The notes beneath the pieces are model-generated. The model did no database searches, was not told the DNA's origin, and saw only the letters and a program-made list of their open reading frames with translations. Positions 34,401 through 45,678 of a DNA stretch of 64,000 bases are shown in pieces. Both the position numbers and the translations under genes were made by a program. Positions within the stretch are counted from its first letter, which is position 1. The number at the start of each line of letters is the position of its first letter. The DNA is from Cladophialophora immunda (lineage: Eukaryota > Ascomycota > Eurotiomycetes > Chaetothyriales > Herpotrichiellaceae), in assembly GCF_000835495.1 (NCBI RefSeq), contig NW_015622546.1, forward strand, positions 3,032,955 through 3,096,954, given 5' to 3'.

Positions 34401-36112
34401 GATAAATACGTTAGTCCCTTATCCTATTAAGGTATAACTTTACAATCTTATACGTCCTTAGAAGGTAAAATATTCGAGCGGACGCCCTCTCCTAGAGAGA
34501 GTAGGATATACCTTAGGACTAAGAGGATAAAAGACTTTAGTATTATATAGTATACCTTATTAAGCTAGAGATACTAGACGGAATAGGATCTAAGGCGCTA
34601 TAAGTAAATACGATATCGATAGAAGGACCGTCGATTAAAGAATAATAGAGATTAGCTTAATAGAATAACTAGATATATTAGGAGACTATTAAGTCTATAT
34701 AAAGAGGAGCCTATACGTTCCCCTTTAGTCTAGATCTAAAAGTATTAATTATAGAATATACTCTTAATAAGGAAGAGTAACTATTATTTTAGGGATAACG
34801 CTAGGTACCGGAATTAGAGGCTCTCTATACGGTAATTATTTAATAGATATATAACTTAAAGGTTATTAGTTACTTAGGTTAAGAAGGGACGGTAGCCTTA
34901 ATAGTAAGGTAGTTCTTCTAGCTAAATATACTATAAGATATTCGAAGATTTATATAGAACTATAACGTCTATAGACGAATAAAGACCTAGAAGGAATAGA
35001 AATAGGGGTTCCTAAAGCCTCTCCCGATCTCCGATCGACTATAGAAAGAAGTATTAGTTAATTTTATTATGGAACTCCTAGAGAGTTAGGGCTATACGAA
35101 CCTAATAGTTATTATAGATTAACTAGAGAAAGGAGTCTTACTTAAACCGTTATGTATGATTAAGTTAAAAGACGTAGTAGGAGTCTTCCTACGGACGTTC
35201 TATTAGTAATATAGACTACTATCGGTAATTATATTAGATTACGGCCCCTAATTTATAAGTATACTATAGAAAAGGGTCTATTAACTCTTAGGTATTATAT
35301 AGTAACTATCTATAGTTTATTACCCGGAGATAGATAGGTCTACTAAGCGAATAAACTAAACGGTCGAAATGTACCTTCGTACGTTTATAAATGGAAAATA
35401 AGATAACTAGGTAGAACTCCTACTTATAGCGAAACTAGTAATTAATAATCGTGACGTATACTCTATAGAAGTAAGCCTATTCTTCCTACTATATAAGTAT
35501 TATATTAAGCTACTTTAAATATAAGAATCCCCCTATATAGCGGAGACTCCTCGAGAGCCTATATAATAAGTAGACTTTATTATATAGCGACTCTAAGAGG
35601 TGAGAGAATAGGCGTAGTCTTTAATAACTATCGCGTAGTAGGAGTAGAAGGAGAGAACGAATTAAACGTAATAATAGATACCGTAATTCTAAGTTAGTAA
35701 TAAGGTATGACTTAACTTAAGAAACGTATAAACGACGCGTATTAGTAAGAAACTAGACTAGAAGAATGCGAAGTATACCGTTACGGAGGTAGTGGGATCT
35801 TATAGCTACCGCCTAAATACCCCGCCGGGCATTCATAATGTCTTCTACTTAGACCTCCTTCGTACGGCCTTAATAGACCCTCTCGACTCGTAGAGAACGG
35901 ACGATAACTAGCCTACGCTAGTGATAGTTGGAGACGATAAAGAATACGAGGTGGAGGCGATCCTAGAAGATAGAGTCGTACGAAGAGGAAGAGGATCCTA
36001 GAAGTAATACCTGATGAAATAGACTAGATACGCCGAACTAACGTAGGAACCGGCCGACGCACTATAAGACTCTACCGCGCTAGATACGTACGAGGCTTCC
36101 TAGGTAAGTATA
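31450..36112 (+). pseudogene. gag-pol with chromodomain of inner element B (RIP-inactivated)
   Basis: Reading through stops, gag text includes KLPKLPKFSGKW near 31,660. The protease carries LIDSRCSL near 32,620 (DSG box mutated). The reverse transcriptase has FRTRYGLYEW near 33,570 and YINNI near 33,695, which corresponds to YVDDI with Asp changed to Asn. RNase H and the primer-grip region lead to a zinc-binding and catalytic integrase from about 34,870. The C terminus is a well-preserved chromodomain (EYEVEAILEDRVVRRGRG, 35,942 onward). The order PR-RT-RNaseH-INT-chromodomain identifies a chromovirus of the Ty3/gypsy group. Nearly all damage is CpA to TpA on either strand. Confidence 0.85.
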
Positions 36113-36129
36113 GAAGGAGGGGGGGTTGA

Positions 36130-36545
36130 TGTGATAGGTTAAACCTAGGAGAAGGCTCGGTTCTGGCGAACTAGCGCTAAGACTAACGCTAGGAAATACT
36201 ATCTCCTAATTAGTCAAGATTTACCTATATAATGTATAGGTAAAATACTACCTCCTAATTAGTCAAGATATATACGATATAAGGGATATAAAGTCCTAAT
36301 AGCTAAGATATCGTACGTAAGGGAAGGTAAGGAGTTAGAATAAGTACGTAAGGGAAGGTAAGGAGCTAGAATAAGTACGTAAGGAAAGGAGTAAGGAGGT
36401 GAGGATAATAGTTACCTCCTTACGGCGCGTTAGAGGATATAAGGAGAAAGGAAGGATAGTCATTCCTTCCTTCTCTCTCCTTAGATTTATCCTCCTTATT
36501 ACTAGGTTAGCTAGCTAGTTGTAGAACTCTTTCTAAACCCTCACA
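36130..36545 (+). repeat. 3' LTR of inner element B
   Basis: 416 bp with TGTGA...TCACA ends. It shares the GTACGTAAGGGAAGGTAAGG tandem motif with the other LTR copies. Confidence 0.9.
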
Positions 36546-36606
36546 GAATCCATTTCCATTATCGATATATACGGGGGAGGTATAAGAAATGGGAGATTTA
36601 TCCTAA

Positions 36607-37022
36607 TGTAAGGGTTTAGAAAGAGTTCTATAACTAGCTAGCTAACCTAGTAATAAGGAGGATAAATCTGAGGAGAGAGAAGGAAGGAATAGCTATCCTT
36701 CCTTTCTCCTTATATCCTCTAACGCGCCGTAAGGAGGTAACTATTATCCTCACCTTCTTACTCCTTTCCTTACGTACTTATTCTAGCTCCTTACCTTCCC
36801 TTACGTACTTATTCTAACTCCTTACCTTCCCTTATGTACGATGTCTTAGCTATTAGGACTTTATATCCCTTACACTATATGCGTCTTAACTAATCAGGAG
36901 GCAGCATTTCGCCTGTACATTGTATAGGTAAATCTTGACTAATCAGGAGGCAGTATTTCCTAGCGTTGGTCTTGGCGCTGGTTCGCCAGAACCGAGCCTT
37001 CTCCTGGGTTCAACCCATCACA
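36607..37022 (-). repeat. 5' LTR of outer element B, least mutated copy
   Basis: 416 bp in reverse orientation. Its outermost 130-150 bp (36,880-37,022) keep CpA and TpG sites and read GGTTCGCCAGAACC, close to the unmutated consensus, whereas its inner part is RIP-mutated. It ends CCCATCACA at 37022, beside ordinary GC-balanced DNA. Confidence 0.9.
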
Positions 37023-37419
37023 CTTAGCGCTTCCTAGGATAGCTTAACTAGTCCCAGGGAAGGCCTGGCAGGCCGTGACAGCTAACCTCCGCCTTAATAG
37101 TCGTTTCTAGATGATTTCTAAGCCCGAAATCCCTAAAATTAGTAGGGTTTTATTTATGTGGGAAAATGACTAACGCTAGAGCTGATAGGTGGAGATCTTG
37201 CCGATTAAAGTTTCTAGTTAGCTAAAGGATAAAGATAGTATAGGGTAGAAGTAACAATAACAAGTGAACTGGGGCGAGGCTTCTAGCCATAGGCGCCAAC
37301 TCGTACGGCGGTAGGTAACAGGCACGTTCACATCTTGTCAAGCAGTTGATTGATTGTGTTGTTGTCTATCTGAGAAAAAAGAATAACAAAGGAAAGACCA
37401 CCAAGCTAAAGTGGTACCC

Positions 37420-37512
37420 TCAAACTGACCAATCAGAGAGTGGCAACGTTTGCCTGTACACTGTACAGCCAAAAGTCGACCAATCACCTTGTTCGTCCGC
37501 CTTGCATCTCAG
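37420..37512 (-). repeat. Diverged LTR relic related to family B
   Basis: The segment ACTGACCAATCAGAGAGTGG ... GCCTGTACACTGTACAG ... CGACCAATCA aligns by eye with 36,870-36,960 of the family-B LTR (two AATCAG boxes around GCCTGTACAYTGTA). It differs throughout, including at non-RIP positions. It carries no RIP signature and is outside the AT-rich block, so it is an older or separate relic. Confidence 0.45.
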
Positions 37513-37665
37513 GTCCTCTTCAAACCTTTCCCATTACACTAGTTACCTATAAGTTAATTTTGATCTTAAAATAAATAAACCATTATTTTTCGTCTGCTTT
37601 TAACTATAGATACTAGCCCTAGACATTTGTCGAGTCCCTATAAAGAGACCTATATCGTATAGATG

Positions 37666-38178
37666 CTATCGCGGATTGACTGTCCTTGACGAAGCCTTAG
37701 AGGAACCCTTACTCATCACCCTTGTTCTTGATGTATTAGATGAGTGCAAAGACCGAGAGACTGGTCGAGCTTTCGATGGTGTATTTCGCATTCCAGTCGC
37801 TGCTCGTGTTTTCCAGGAAGCAGTGTGAGGACTCGGAAGCAGCCGGGCTGGTCCGCGTCTTTGGGGAGAGGTTGGTAGACGTATCGTCCTGATCTTGTTG
37901 GTGTTACAGCGTCGTTGTTCTCCATGGGAACACGACTTCGAGCACTGAGAGCAGTGTTTGAAGCAATCAAGAGTCCGCTCCATGATGCTCGCACTTGTCT
38001 CTACTTGAATCTCTTTTGGTGGCTGTCCGGTAAATGGCCTGGCGAGCCTTGGCAACTTCACAGCTGCCTTGCGTGTGGGTGGCTGTGTTTTGAGACCCCA
38101 ATCCTCATGTTCAGCGCTGCGGGATTGCACCTCAATGTGGCGAAAAGGCGCCATGATCTGAAGCTTTGTCATATGCAT
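37666..38178 (-). CDS. Hypothetical basic protein, doubtful
   Basis: An ATG at 38178 opens a 170-codon frame rich in Arg, Ser, Pro and Thr, with a CSQCSKSC cluster in the middle and a Ser/Lys/Arg-rich C terminus. No family is recognised and the composition is what out-of-frame GC-rich fungal DNA can also give. It lies between the retroelement block and the SDR gene. Confidence 0.25.
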   Translation of the reverse strand: MHMTKLQIMAPFRHIEVQSRSAEHEDWGLKTQPPTRKAAVKLPRLARPFTGQPPKEIQVETSASIMERTLDCFKHCSQCSKSCSHGEQRRCNTNKIRTIRLPTSPQRRGPARLLPSPHTASWKTRAATGMRNTPSKARPVSRSLHSSNTSRTRVMSKGSSKASSRTVNPR

Positions 38179-38551
38179 GAGTTCCAAATCGTAGGCGTCA
38201 AGTAAAGGTCACGGTGTGGCACGGAGAAGCCGGAGCCAGGTGAGGCTTGGAGACACTTTCTGGACGAGACATCGCAAGTGAATTAGATCACAAGACTTCA
38301 ACGAGGTGCACAGTCACTCCTCTCGACTGGTGTGCATTTGAGAGATATGTGCTGCTATCTGTATGTGGTACAAGTTCTCATCGAACGAGGCAGATAGGAG
38401 ACATGGATTTTGTACCTTCAAGTTCGCGTCTATTCCTTCTATCTGTACCTGTTGCACCACTCCTATTTATTCAAACTCACCTCAGCGGTCAAGTTCAGCG
38501 AGTTTGATTTGTTTGTGCCAGAAGTTCTCGCATATTCAGTCCCTCTTGACT

Positions 38552-39601
38552 TCAAGAAAGCCAACCTCCATCAACTGAGGCAAGAAAGTCAGCCTCGATC
38601 ATGTAGGAATGAAATTTGGCAGTGTACCTCTGTAGACTGATCCGGTCACAAACGATGCATCATCGCTCAGGAGGAAGGCAATGATGTTAGCAGGCTCATG
38701 TGGATCTGCTTGCCTGTCCAAAGCTTGCTGGTTTGTCCCTAGTCTTTGGCCTGAGGCTTTTTGGAGGCCTTCCACCAACGGTGTTTGGATAATTCCTAGA
38801 TGGCAGGGATTAATGACAGTTTCGCAGGATCCGCGGTATCTCACCTGGGGCAATGGCATTGACTCTGATGTTCTTAGGGCCCACCTCTCGAGCGGCAGTT
38901 TTCGTCAAGCCAACGACCGCATGCTTTGAAGCCACATAGGCGCAAGCTCCACTGCCTCCGCTCAAACCACCAACACTGGCAACATTGACCTGCGTGGGAA
39001 AAGAAGGAATTTGATTAGAGGACGTCAAACACACAGCTGGGTTTTGTGGAAGTTTCTCACAATTGATGCTCCTTCCGTCATGTTTTTCAGTTGTGCTCGC
39101 ATGCACAGGAAGACGCCTTTTGCGTTGATGTCTGGTCAAGTTTGTTGTTAGTATTTGGTGAATACTGCAAAGGAAAGAAAGAATTCAAGAGGAAGGGTAG
39201 CCCAACTCATGATCAAATCCCAGTGGTCCTCAGTCGTCTCGATGAACGGAGCGGACTTCAACGCCAGGCCTGCAACATTGGCGGCGCCATCGAGCTTTCC
39301 AAACCGCTGTACAATGTCCTTGATCCACCCCTCGACCTGTTCATTTGAAGTCACATCCACCTTGGAAGCGATATGCTTGTCACCGGGGAGGGACGCCGCA
39401 GCAGATTCCACCGCATCTTTGTTGATATCTCCCAAGGCCACAATCGCACCTCGTGTGGCCAGGACTTGTGCTGTGGCAAGACCAATCCCACTGGCCGCGC
39501 CGGTGACAGCGATCTACAGTGCGAGTTCAGTGGCGGGCCTTTTTTTGGAACGATGATGGGTGGATTATTGCACTCACTACTTTTCCTTGCAAGGAAGCCA
39601 T
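38552..39601 (-). CDS. Classical short-chain dehydrogenase/reductase
   Basis: Six exons (39601-39578, 39513-39207, 39131-39061, 38989-38845, 38795-38628, 38574-38552) give 738 nt, 245 aa, with every junction in frame. The protein has the cofactor motif TGAASGIG (12-19), NVAG, the catalytic Ser139 in VNVASVGG, and Tyr152-x-x-x-Lys156 in AYVASKHA. The C terminus is TGSVYRVDGG, as in FabG-like enzymes. It should oxidise or reduce an alcohol/ketone with NAD(P)(H) in the cytosol; the substrate is not readable. It is divergent from the Zn2Cys6 regulator at 40251 and shares a 650-bp promoter with it, suggesting co-regulation. Conversion of an alcohol to the ketone substrate of the BVMOs is a plausible inferred role. 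Confidence 0.9.
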
Positions 39602-40250
39602 TATCTGCGACTGATCTCTGAAGACTGCAACCTACTCCCACTAGGTCTTGATGCAATAAAGTAGAGTTCCAAGCCCGCAGAGGCTCAAGTCGTCAGCCTT
39701 CCGCCTCGTATTCCACCATAAGACAAAGATTCGACTGCAATTGGAGCTCCAAGATTTAAAGGGTGGAGAGCCTCACCTCGGGTTGTCATACCAAACATCC
39801 AGCTTGAAGTATCGTAATTGAGCACCGTGTACGGGTCGCTTTGATCAAGGTTCGCCTTAGGCTAGCCTTCAGGGTCTGGATGCGCTTGCATAGCTCCTCA
39901 AGCTTCCTAAATAGCTACCCAGCGGTGGTATGGAGTGCCACTGCGGCGGAAGGTCAGTTCCGCTTAGATTACTCGGTATTTCTTTAATGGCGCGCCCCCT
40001 CGGCCCCTGGCCCTTACCTAAGCTACCCTAAAAATGTGGGAGTGTCAGGTGAGGGGTATCCCACATCCAGCTCCTCGGCGCCCCCGCAAGTGCCTAGGCG
40101 AATCTCTTTTCCGCCTGTCCTGCTCACTTCTCACGCCGACCTCCTTTGAACACCGGAAGATAAGTGTCGCTCGCCTGAAGATAGCCAACGCTCTCTCGCG
40201 GCCCTGAGATTCCCTTCTGTATTGCTTCTCGACCCACCCTTGCCTGCAAC
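39602..40250. promoter_or_regulatory. Divergent promoter between SDR and Zn2Cys6 regulator
   Basis: 650 bp with no ORF of note, containing CGG/CCG triplets of the kind bound by Zn2Cys6 dimers (for example in the 40,050-40,140 stretch). No specific paired site can be claimed by eye. Confidence 0.4.
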
Positions 40251-43025
40251 ATGAGTAACCGCAGTGCTGGTGCTCATGCTCGGGTCTCTGCTGCCTGTAG
40301 TGCCTGTCGCAATCGACGCACAAAGGTGGGTTAACCGTGGCTGCCAGATTGTTGCTTTGCTCATTGGGGCTGACGGGTATCGTGATCCAGTGCACTACGG
40401 ATGCTGGTCAAACGTCCTGCAACTACTGTCGGAGCAAGGGCCATGAGTGCACCTTTCAGAGGTCTGACGAGAGGAAGAGGTAGATACCCCCCAATTTGCT
40501 CCAGCCATGTGGATGGTGCCCCTGACGATTGGAGGCCCAAATCCAAGGTGTATCTGAACTCGCTGCTTGAAAACATCGAATCCCTTGAGCACCGGATACG
40601 AGAAGCCGGTTTGGAACCTCCTCAGCTTCCTCAAAAGGTCACTCGAACGCAGCCATCTCTGCAATACGCACGCCCCACGCATTCTTCATCAGAAGTACCA
40701 CCCTTGGAGGCAGCAACCTCGGAAAATCATTCTGACACTGCGCGCTCGCCAAATGCATGGCCGTTAATCTTCTCAGACAACCATGCTCACGAGTCACCTG
40801 CATCAGCAGACGCAGTGTTGATATCGCATAGGTCACCGGGCAGCACAAGTGGGCTTAACCTCTCCAAACCTAACAATACGGTTCGTCCACGAAGTGCTTC
40901 CAATCCTCCGAGGTTAAGCAATAGGAAGAGCACAGTATGGAATCTGATCTATGGAAACGACCGACTTATCTACGACAAGAGAACAGGTCGCGTCAGCTAT
41001 CTCAGCGCATCCACTTCCTACAAGATCTTTATCAAGGACCACGCTGCCCTCGAGTCCACGCATTTAGACAAGCAGTCCTACCGCATCCTCGCCGATATTC
41101 CCGCAGACCTGGAGAGTTATCTGATGGATCTTTTTTGGAACCAATACAATAACACGCTGCGCGTTGTGGACCAAGTTAAGTTCAAAGGCGACCAGAGCAG
41201 TGGGGGTACCACATACTATTCAGGACTGCTTCACCTCGTATGCTTGGCTATGGGTTTTCACTACGCGGACAAGACCCGGCCTGGAATGCAACAAATCACA
41301 GCCGAGGACAAGCAGAGTGTCTTCTGGCGCGAAGCGAAATACATGTTGGATCGCGAGCTCAACGATCCTGGAGGGCTCACGACTATCCAGGCCATGTTGA
41401 TCTTGAGCGACCTCGAATGTGCGTGTGGTCGGGACGACTCGGCCGCTTTGTACATCACCATCTCATGTCACCTCGCCTTCCAATTCGGGCTCAACATAGA
41501 TTGTTCAAGCCTGAATTTGCCCGAGTCGAAAACGAAGTTTCGGAAGGATGTATTACGTTCGTGCATAATATACGACCAGGCCTGGGCTTTGCACCTGGGA
41601 AGACCAACCAATATCAAACTCGCTGACGTGGCGAGCCCTTGCTTAAACACCCGCAGCTCGAATTCCGGCGAGTCTGCACTTCGTCCACCACATGCTATTG
41701 CCAGTGAGTCCACTTCGTCAGAAGACTTCCTCATCGAACAGATACTCGATGCCTTACTGGAACTTTCGGAGCTCAGTTCTAAAATTCAGGGACTGGCACA
41801 ACCAATGCTCAGTCCTGACGCGGTCGGAGATGAGGGCAGGTTGGTCGACGTTGCCATGTTGGACAACAAGTTGAAATCTTGGTACAGCTCGCTGCCTCCA
41901 CGGCTGACCTGGACTCCGGAAAATGTCCAAGACGCACCACGGGCGTTCTTCTTGATTCAGTAAGTCATCCTGGTTTGGAAATCTCCCTTCGCTGTCCGCC
42001 CCTGGGTCCACGCAGCCAATGTTACTCTGTCCACGTCTAACACTTCGTACAGTCAACAGTACCACGTGTCTCAACTCGTTCTCTATGGTCCTTACGGGAG
42101 GTACGAGGACGCCGTAGGAGTAGAGCCTGCCAAGTCACCTGGCGCCGCAGAGAAATCCTCCGAGACCAGCGAATCCAATTGGATGCGCGACATGGCCCGA
42201 TCCATTACGATGAAGGCCGCGATGAACATCGTCCGTGGCTTCACGAGCTACCGTCAAAAATTCGGCACGTGCCAAACAAACGTGTTCGCTCTTCAACAAG
42301 CCGGCACTGCGTTCTTGGCTCTGATGTGCAGTACCAAAGCCAGCACCGAGAGGGAGAAGCGGATCCTGGGCTTACAGCATCTGTACTGGCTGATGGAGCA
42401 GCTGCGAGAAATGTCTCACATTTGCTACCCGGCGCAGATAATGTGCCGTGTCATCAAGCACGAGATGGAACAACTTGGACTCGACTTTGCAGAGCTGCCA
42501 GCACCACCATATACTCAAGGGTATAACGCAACCGCGTTGTCGACGACTGCTGATCGAGGCACAAAATCTCCACCATCCTCATCCTTTGACGCAGGCCCTA
42601 CGAGGAAACGACCTCGTCTCTCCATGGGACAAGATGATCCCGCCGCCACCATTACAGTACTCCCTCACTCTAGTCTGACCCAGAACATGCCCTCCCCCAG
42701 CAATCCATCACTGAATCAGTTTCGTGACATTGGGCAGAAACCTACATCTCCGTCCTCGCTCAACGTCCTTGACGGTCGACCTTCTGGAACGTCTCCTGGT
42801 GACCGATTTGGGTCGATGATGAACATAGCAGATCCAGTTCTGGACCTTGGCACGACAGTCCCAAATTTACCGCCGGACTACTCACAAACGCCGCCGCTGT
42901 TCGATTTTCAAGGCCACAACATGATTGGCAACGATTTCCTTGACTTGTTTCTTCCAAATTCGCGTTTCCTCGATGCACTCGACCCTCATTCGAAGCTTCT
43001 TCCAGGCGTAAGACACTTTGGATAG
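40251..43025 (+). CDS. Zn2Cys6 transcription factor 1 with fungal_trans domain
   Basis: Exons 40251-40325, 40391-40479, 40535-41959 and 42053-43025 give 2,562 nt, 853 aa, all in frame. The binuclear cluster is Cys16, 19, 26, 35, 38, 45 with a basic RNRRTK stretch. A DERKR/PKSKVY linker and a leucine-rich coiled coil (LLENIESLEHRI) follow. The middle region (FWNQYNNTLRVVDQVKF, GLLHLVCLAMGFHYADKTRP, GGLTTIQAMLILSDLECACGRDD) is the fungal-specific transcription factor domain. It is a paralogue of the regulator at 54211-56618, with three introns at the same places. It probably controls the surrounding oxidative cluster, starting with the divergent SDR gene. Confidence 0.9.
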
Positions 43026-43120
43026 CTGCAAGGCTCTCTGAGGAATTTGAAGACACGGGACTATTGTAATGGAGTCACTAAGAACATAAGTCTCAAAACG
43101 TTGGCCTGCTCTGCTACTTT

Positions 43121-45077
43121 TCAGTCTCGAATGTTCCACGTTCTTTTTTTCGGTGTTGAATTTTCCACCTCTTCTGCATGCGTGGTTTCCTCAATGTTCT
43201 TCCGCTCCCCCAACTGCGTGCCCAGAGCCTGCGCAGCAGCGGTCTCCACCCCAACACACACATACCCTTCAAACTTTCGAGCCGGCAATCTCGCCTCGAT
43301 CATCTCATGGATTTCCTCCAGAGTTCGATCTTTGGTCTCCGGTAAGAAGAGCCACGTCAACATGGCACAGACCATATTCGACCCGAACCAGATGTAGCCA
43401 TACTTTGGACCCCAGTCGAAACTGGCAGGATTAATGAAATAAGGCGCCGAGAATGTCCCCGCCCAGTTTCCTAGGAAGTTGATAGCCGCAGCAGGGCCGA
43501 AGGTGAATGCTCGAAGCTGGTTGTTGGCGTATTCGCCGCCTAATAGCCAGGCGTAGGCGCTAGGAACGAAATGGGTTAATTCGAAAGTGAAAGGCTGTAA
43601 AGGGCAAAACAACTTACAGTATGCCACGAAGAATAGCTCGAACAAACAGATAAAAGCGACCACAACCTTGGGCAACGACTTGGTGTTTGGTTCGACCGTC
43701 CACACTATGGCTAGAATGAGTTGGCAGAGACCACAGCCTATCGTGCCCGCGAGCATAAGTGTGTGACAGCCAATTCTTCGAACGAAGAGTAGGCTGAGTA
43801 GTACAACAATCAAGCCGACCGCCTCGACCAAGATGCTGTAAGCCAGGGGATTGTCAACGCCGGAAAACTCCAAGAAGTAGACCGTGTAGATGTTAATACA
43901 GCTCGATCTGTTGAGATAGACTTGTTAGCGAAGTACTTATAGCTGTAGGTAAAATGTCAACACAGGGCGAGACAAACCCGTTAGCTGCATGGAAAGACAC
44001 AACAGATATCGAGAGGAGAGTACGTCGGAGGTTAGTGCCACGCCAAATCTCCCGGAACAATGCGTTCTTACTATGCTGAATCTGTTCTCTCGTAGACTGG
44101 CGGATTTCGTTCAACTCGGTCTGGAGTTCAAGCTCACTGATCTTGTGAGTTCGCAACCTGCGCAGCGCGGCTTCTGCCTCGCGCTCTCTGTTCATGACCA
44201 CCAACCAGCGAGGTGATTCCGGAGCAACGAAGAAGAGCAGTATAGCTTGAATTGTGGGGACGACGAAGAAGATTGCCAGCGGAATCTTATATGCACGCCG
44301 GCTGAGCATCGTTCGCGTGCCGTAGTCGACCGCATACCCAACGATCCCGCCCATCGATAAGAGAATTTGGTACGATGCCAGAGCGATGCCGCGGAGATGT
44401 GCAGGGGCCGTCTCGTGGGCGTAGAGCCGCGCGAAGGTGATTAGCCAGCCGATGGAAAAGCCTTTATTAGGTGAGTAAGGGTGGTCTCTCATTGCTGGAA
44501 ACTGGGAACATGGCTTACCCATCAGAAACCGAGCAAAATATAGGACCTCTTTGCTCGTCGTGCCGATTTGGATGGCTGCGGCTGCATAGATGAGAAGTAT
44601 GGCTACCCATGGGCCAGGTTTGCGCCCGAACCTGCTGCTAAAAGGGCCGACAAGGAGGGGAGATACAAAGGTTTCGACCGTCATAATGGACGAGATGAGT
44701 TGCTGAACGACGTGCAGCAAAAACAACGCTTAGCCGACTGCCTCAAACGCCGAATGTGTTTGCACGGACATCAATGTTCCATCTTTTCAAGTGCGGGGCG
44801 TACTAGCCAAAGACTTCGAGGAAGCCGGGCGTTCTACTGCTCGTCAGTCGTTTCCTCCTCTGTACCGGTCGCGGGTCTTACGACAGAAAGCCGCCCACCA
44901 GTGCGTAGTCGAGTCCTTCAACGGGAACGTCAGCTTGTCAACGTGGGTTCCCGTGGGTTTGCAAGCTTTACCGTGTTGGAACGACGACAGCATAGCCACG
45001 GTGCATATAAAGATGTATTTCCCGTGAGACCAAAAGTCAAGCTTCAGAGGGTGTGCAGACACTGTCGTGGTCACCAT
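43121..45077 (-). pseudogene. MFS sugar-type transporter, apparently decayed
   Basis: From an ATG at 45077 the text follows a sugar-porter-family protein: YIFICTVAMLSSFQHG, then (after introns 44971-44916 and 44881-44837) DYALVGGFLS and PGFLEVFG. Then QLISSIMTVETFVSPLLVGPFSSRFGRKPG, APAHLRG, PESPRWLVV, GPKYGYIWFGS and PETKDRTLEEI follow, across introns 44769-44703, 44518-44462 and 43977-43908. Two defects stand out. An in-frame TAG (44803-44805) falls in VFG-stop-YAPHLKRWNID. An apparent 58-bp intron (GTAAGT...CCTAG, about 43,561-43,618) shifts the frame when removed, while the unspliced frame stays open. Both positions are conserved in relatives, so I call it a recent pseudogene, though sequencing error at either site is possible. 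Confidence 0.6.
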
Positions 45078-45678
45078 TGTTATTCCTCCTGTTGCGATAC
45101 TCAAGCTTAATCGTCCAGAGAGGGATTCGCAGATGCTTCTTCAACACCGTAAAGTAATACATGGATTACTTGTCCCAAGCTCTTATATTATACTATGGGG
45201 TCTCCATGTCTCTTCCCCGGGTGCGACTGAAGCCAATAGAGGTTGTTGGAGGTGCAGCCTGGGGTTGAATTGTGGGTGAACTGAAGACGACCACGGAGTC
45301 GCTAAACGAGATCAGTTTCAGTAAACTTTCTGACATTTTCCATCTTCAGAGTTCTCAGACTTCGTAGACTGTCGAAATCTTGCCAGAACTGAGATAGTCT
45401 CTCTTGCAGAAAATTTATGTGCTTTCCAGCATAAAAAGGGGACGAGGTCATCGTGAATTCAAGATCGCATAACTTCGAACATAACGAAAAAGTCCGTTTC
45501 GGCGCATGGAGTTTCTGACAAAATCTGACAAAACCCTGGGCGCGGTCGACTGGCCGGACCAACGTTCAAGCCCGTGCACAGCGTGACGTTTATATGGAAG
45601 TTCTGTGGAGATGATCAAGATGCTGTACCACTTCGCGGCTATGAAACAACGGTTTGCAAAAGAACTTTTGCACGGAGG
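45078..45678. other. Intergenic between MFS relic and bZIP-like gene
   Basis: No gene recognised. An 86-codon minus-strand frame (45302-45562) has no family features. The stretch must contain the promoter of the transporter relic and the 3' end of the bZIP-like gene. Confidence 0.4.

Larger units (their letters stand above)
30974..36545 (+). mobile_element. Inner Ty3/gypsy chromovirus (family B), full length, plus strand
   Basis: Two LTRs of 416 bp (30974-31389 and 36130-36545) flank a 4,740-bp internal region, 5,572 bp in all. LTR ends are TGTGATAGG...CCTCACA in the better preserved copy. The target duplication GAATC is present on both sides (30969-30973 and 36546-36550). A purine tract GAAGGAGGGGGGG precedes the 3' LTR. 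All coding frames are destroyed by transitions but colinearity with the outer copy is complete. Confidence 0.9.
26034..37022 (-). mobile_element. Outer Ty3/gypsy chromovirus (family B), minus strand, interrupted
   Basis: Its 5' LTR is 37022-36607 and its leader 36606-36546. After an insertion (30974-36545) it resumes at 30973 and runs to 26290, followed by a 3' LTR cut at 26034 by element A. Counting one copy of the 5-bp target duplication, its internal region is 4,740 bp, identical to the inner copy. The minus strand carries gag, protease, reverse transcriptase, RNase H, integrase and chromodomain in that order, all broken by RIP stops. The purine-rich tract before the 3' LTR is visible at about 26,290-26,305. 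Confidence 0.85.

Noticed and set aside
26034..36545. A giant foldback/palindromic transposon made of two head-to-head gypsy copies
   Set aside because: The GAATC duplication, the leader fragment at 36546-36606 and the exact length bookkeeping show an ordinary nested insertion.
37666..37994. Second overlapping minus-strand frame (37716-37994)
   Set aside because: Overlaps the doubtful basic ORF in another frame; neither shows a domain, so at most one was listed.
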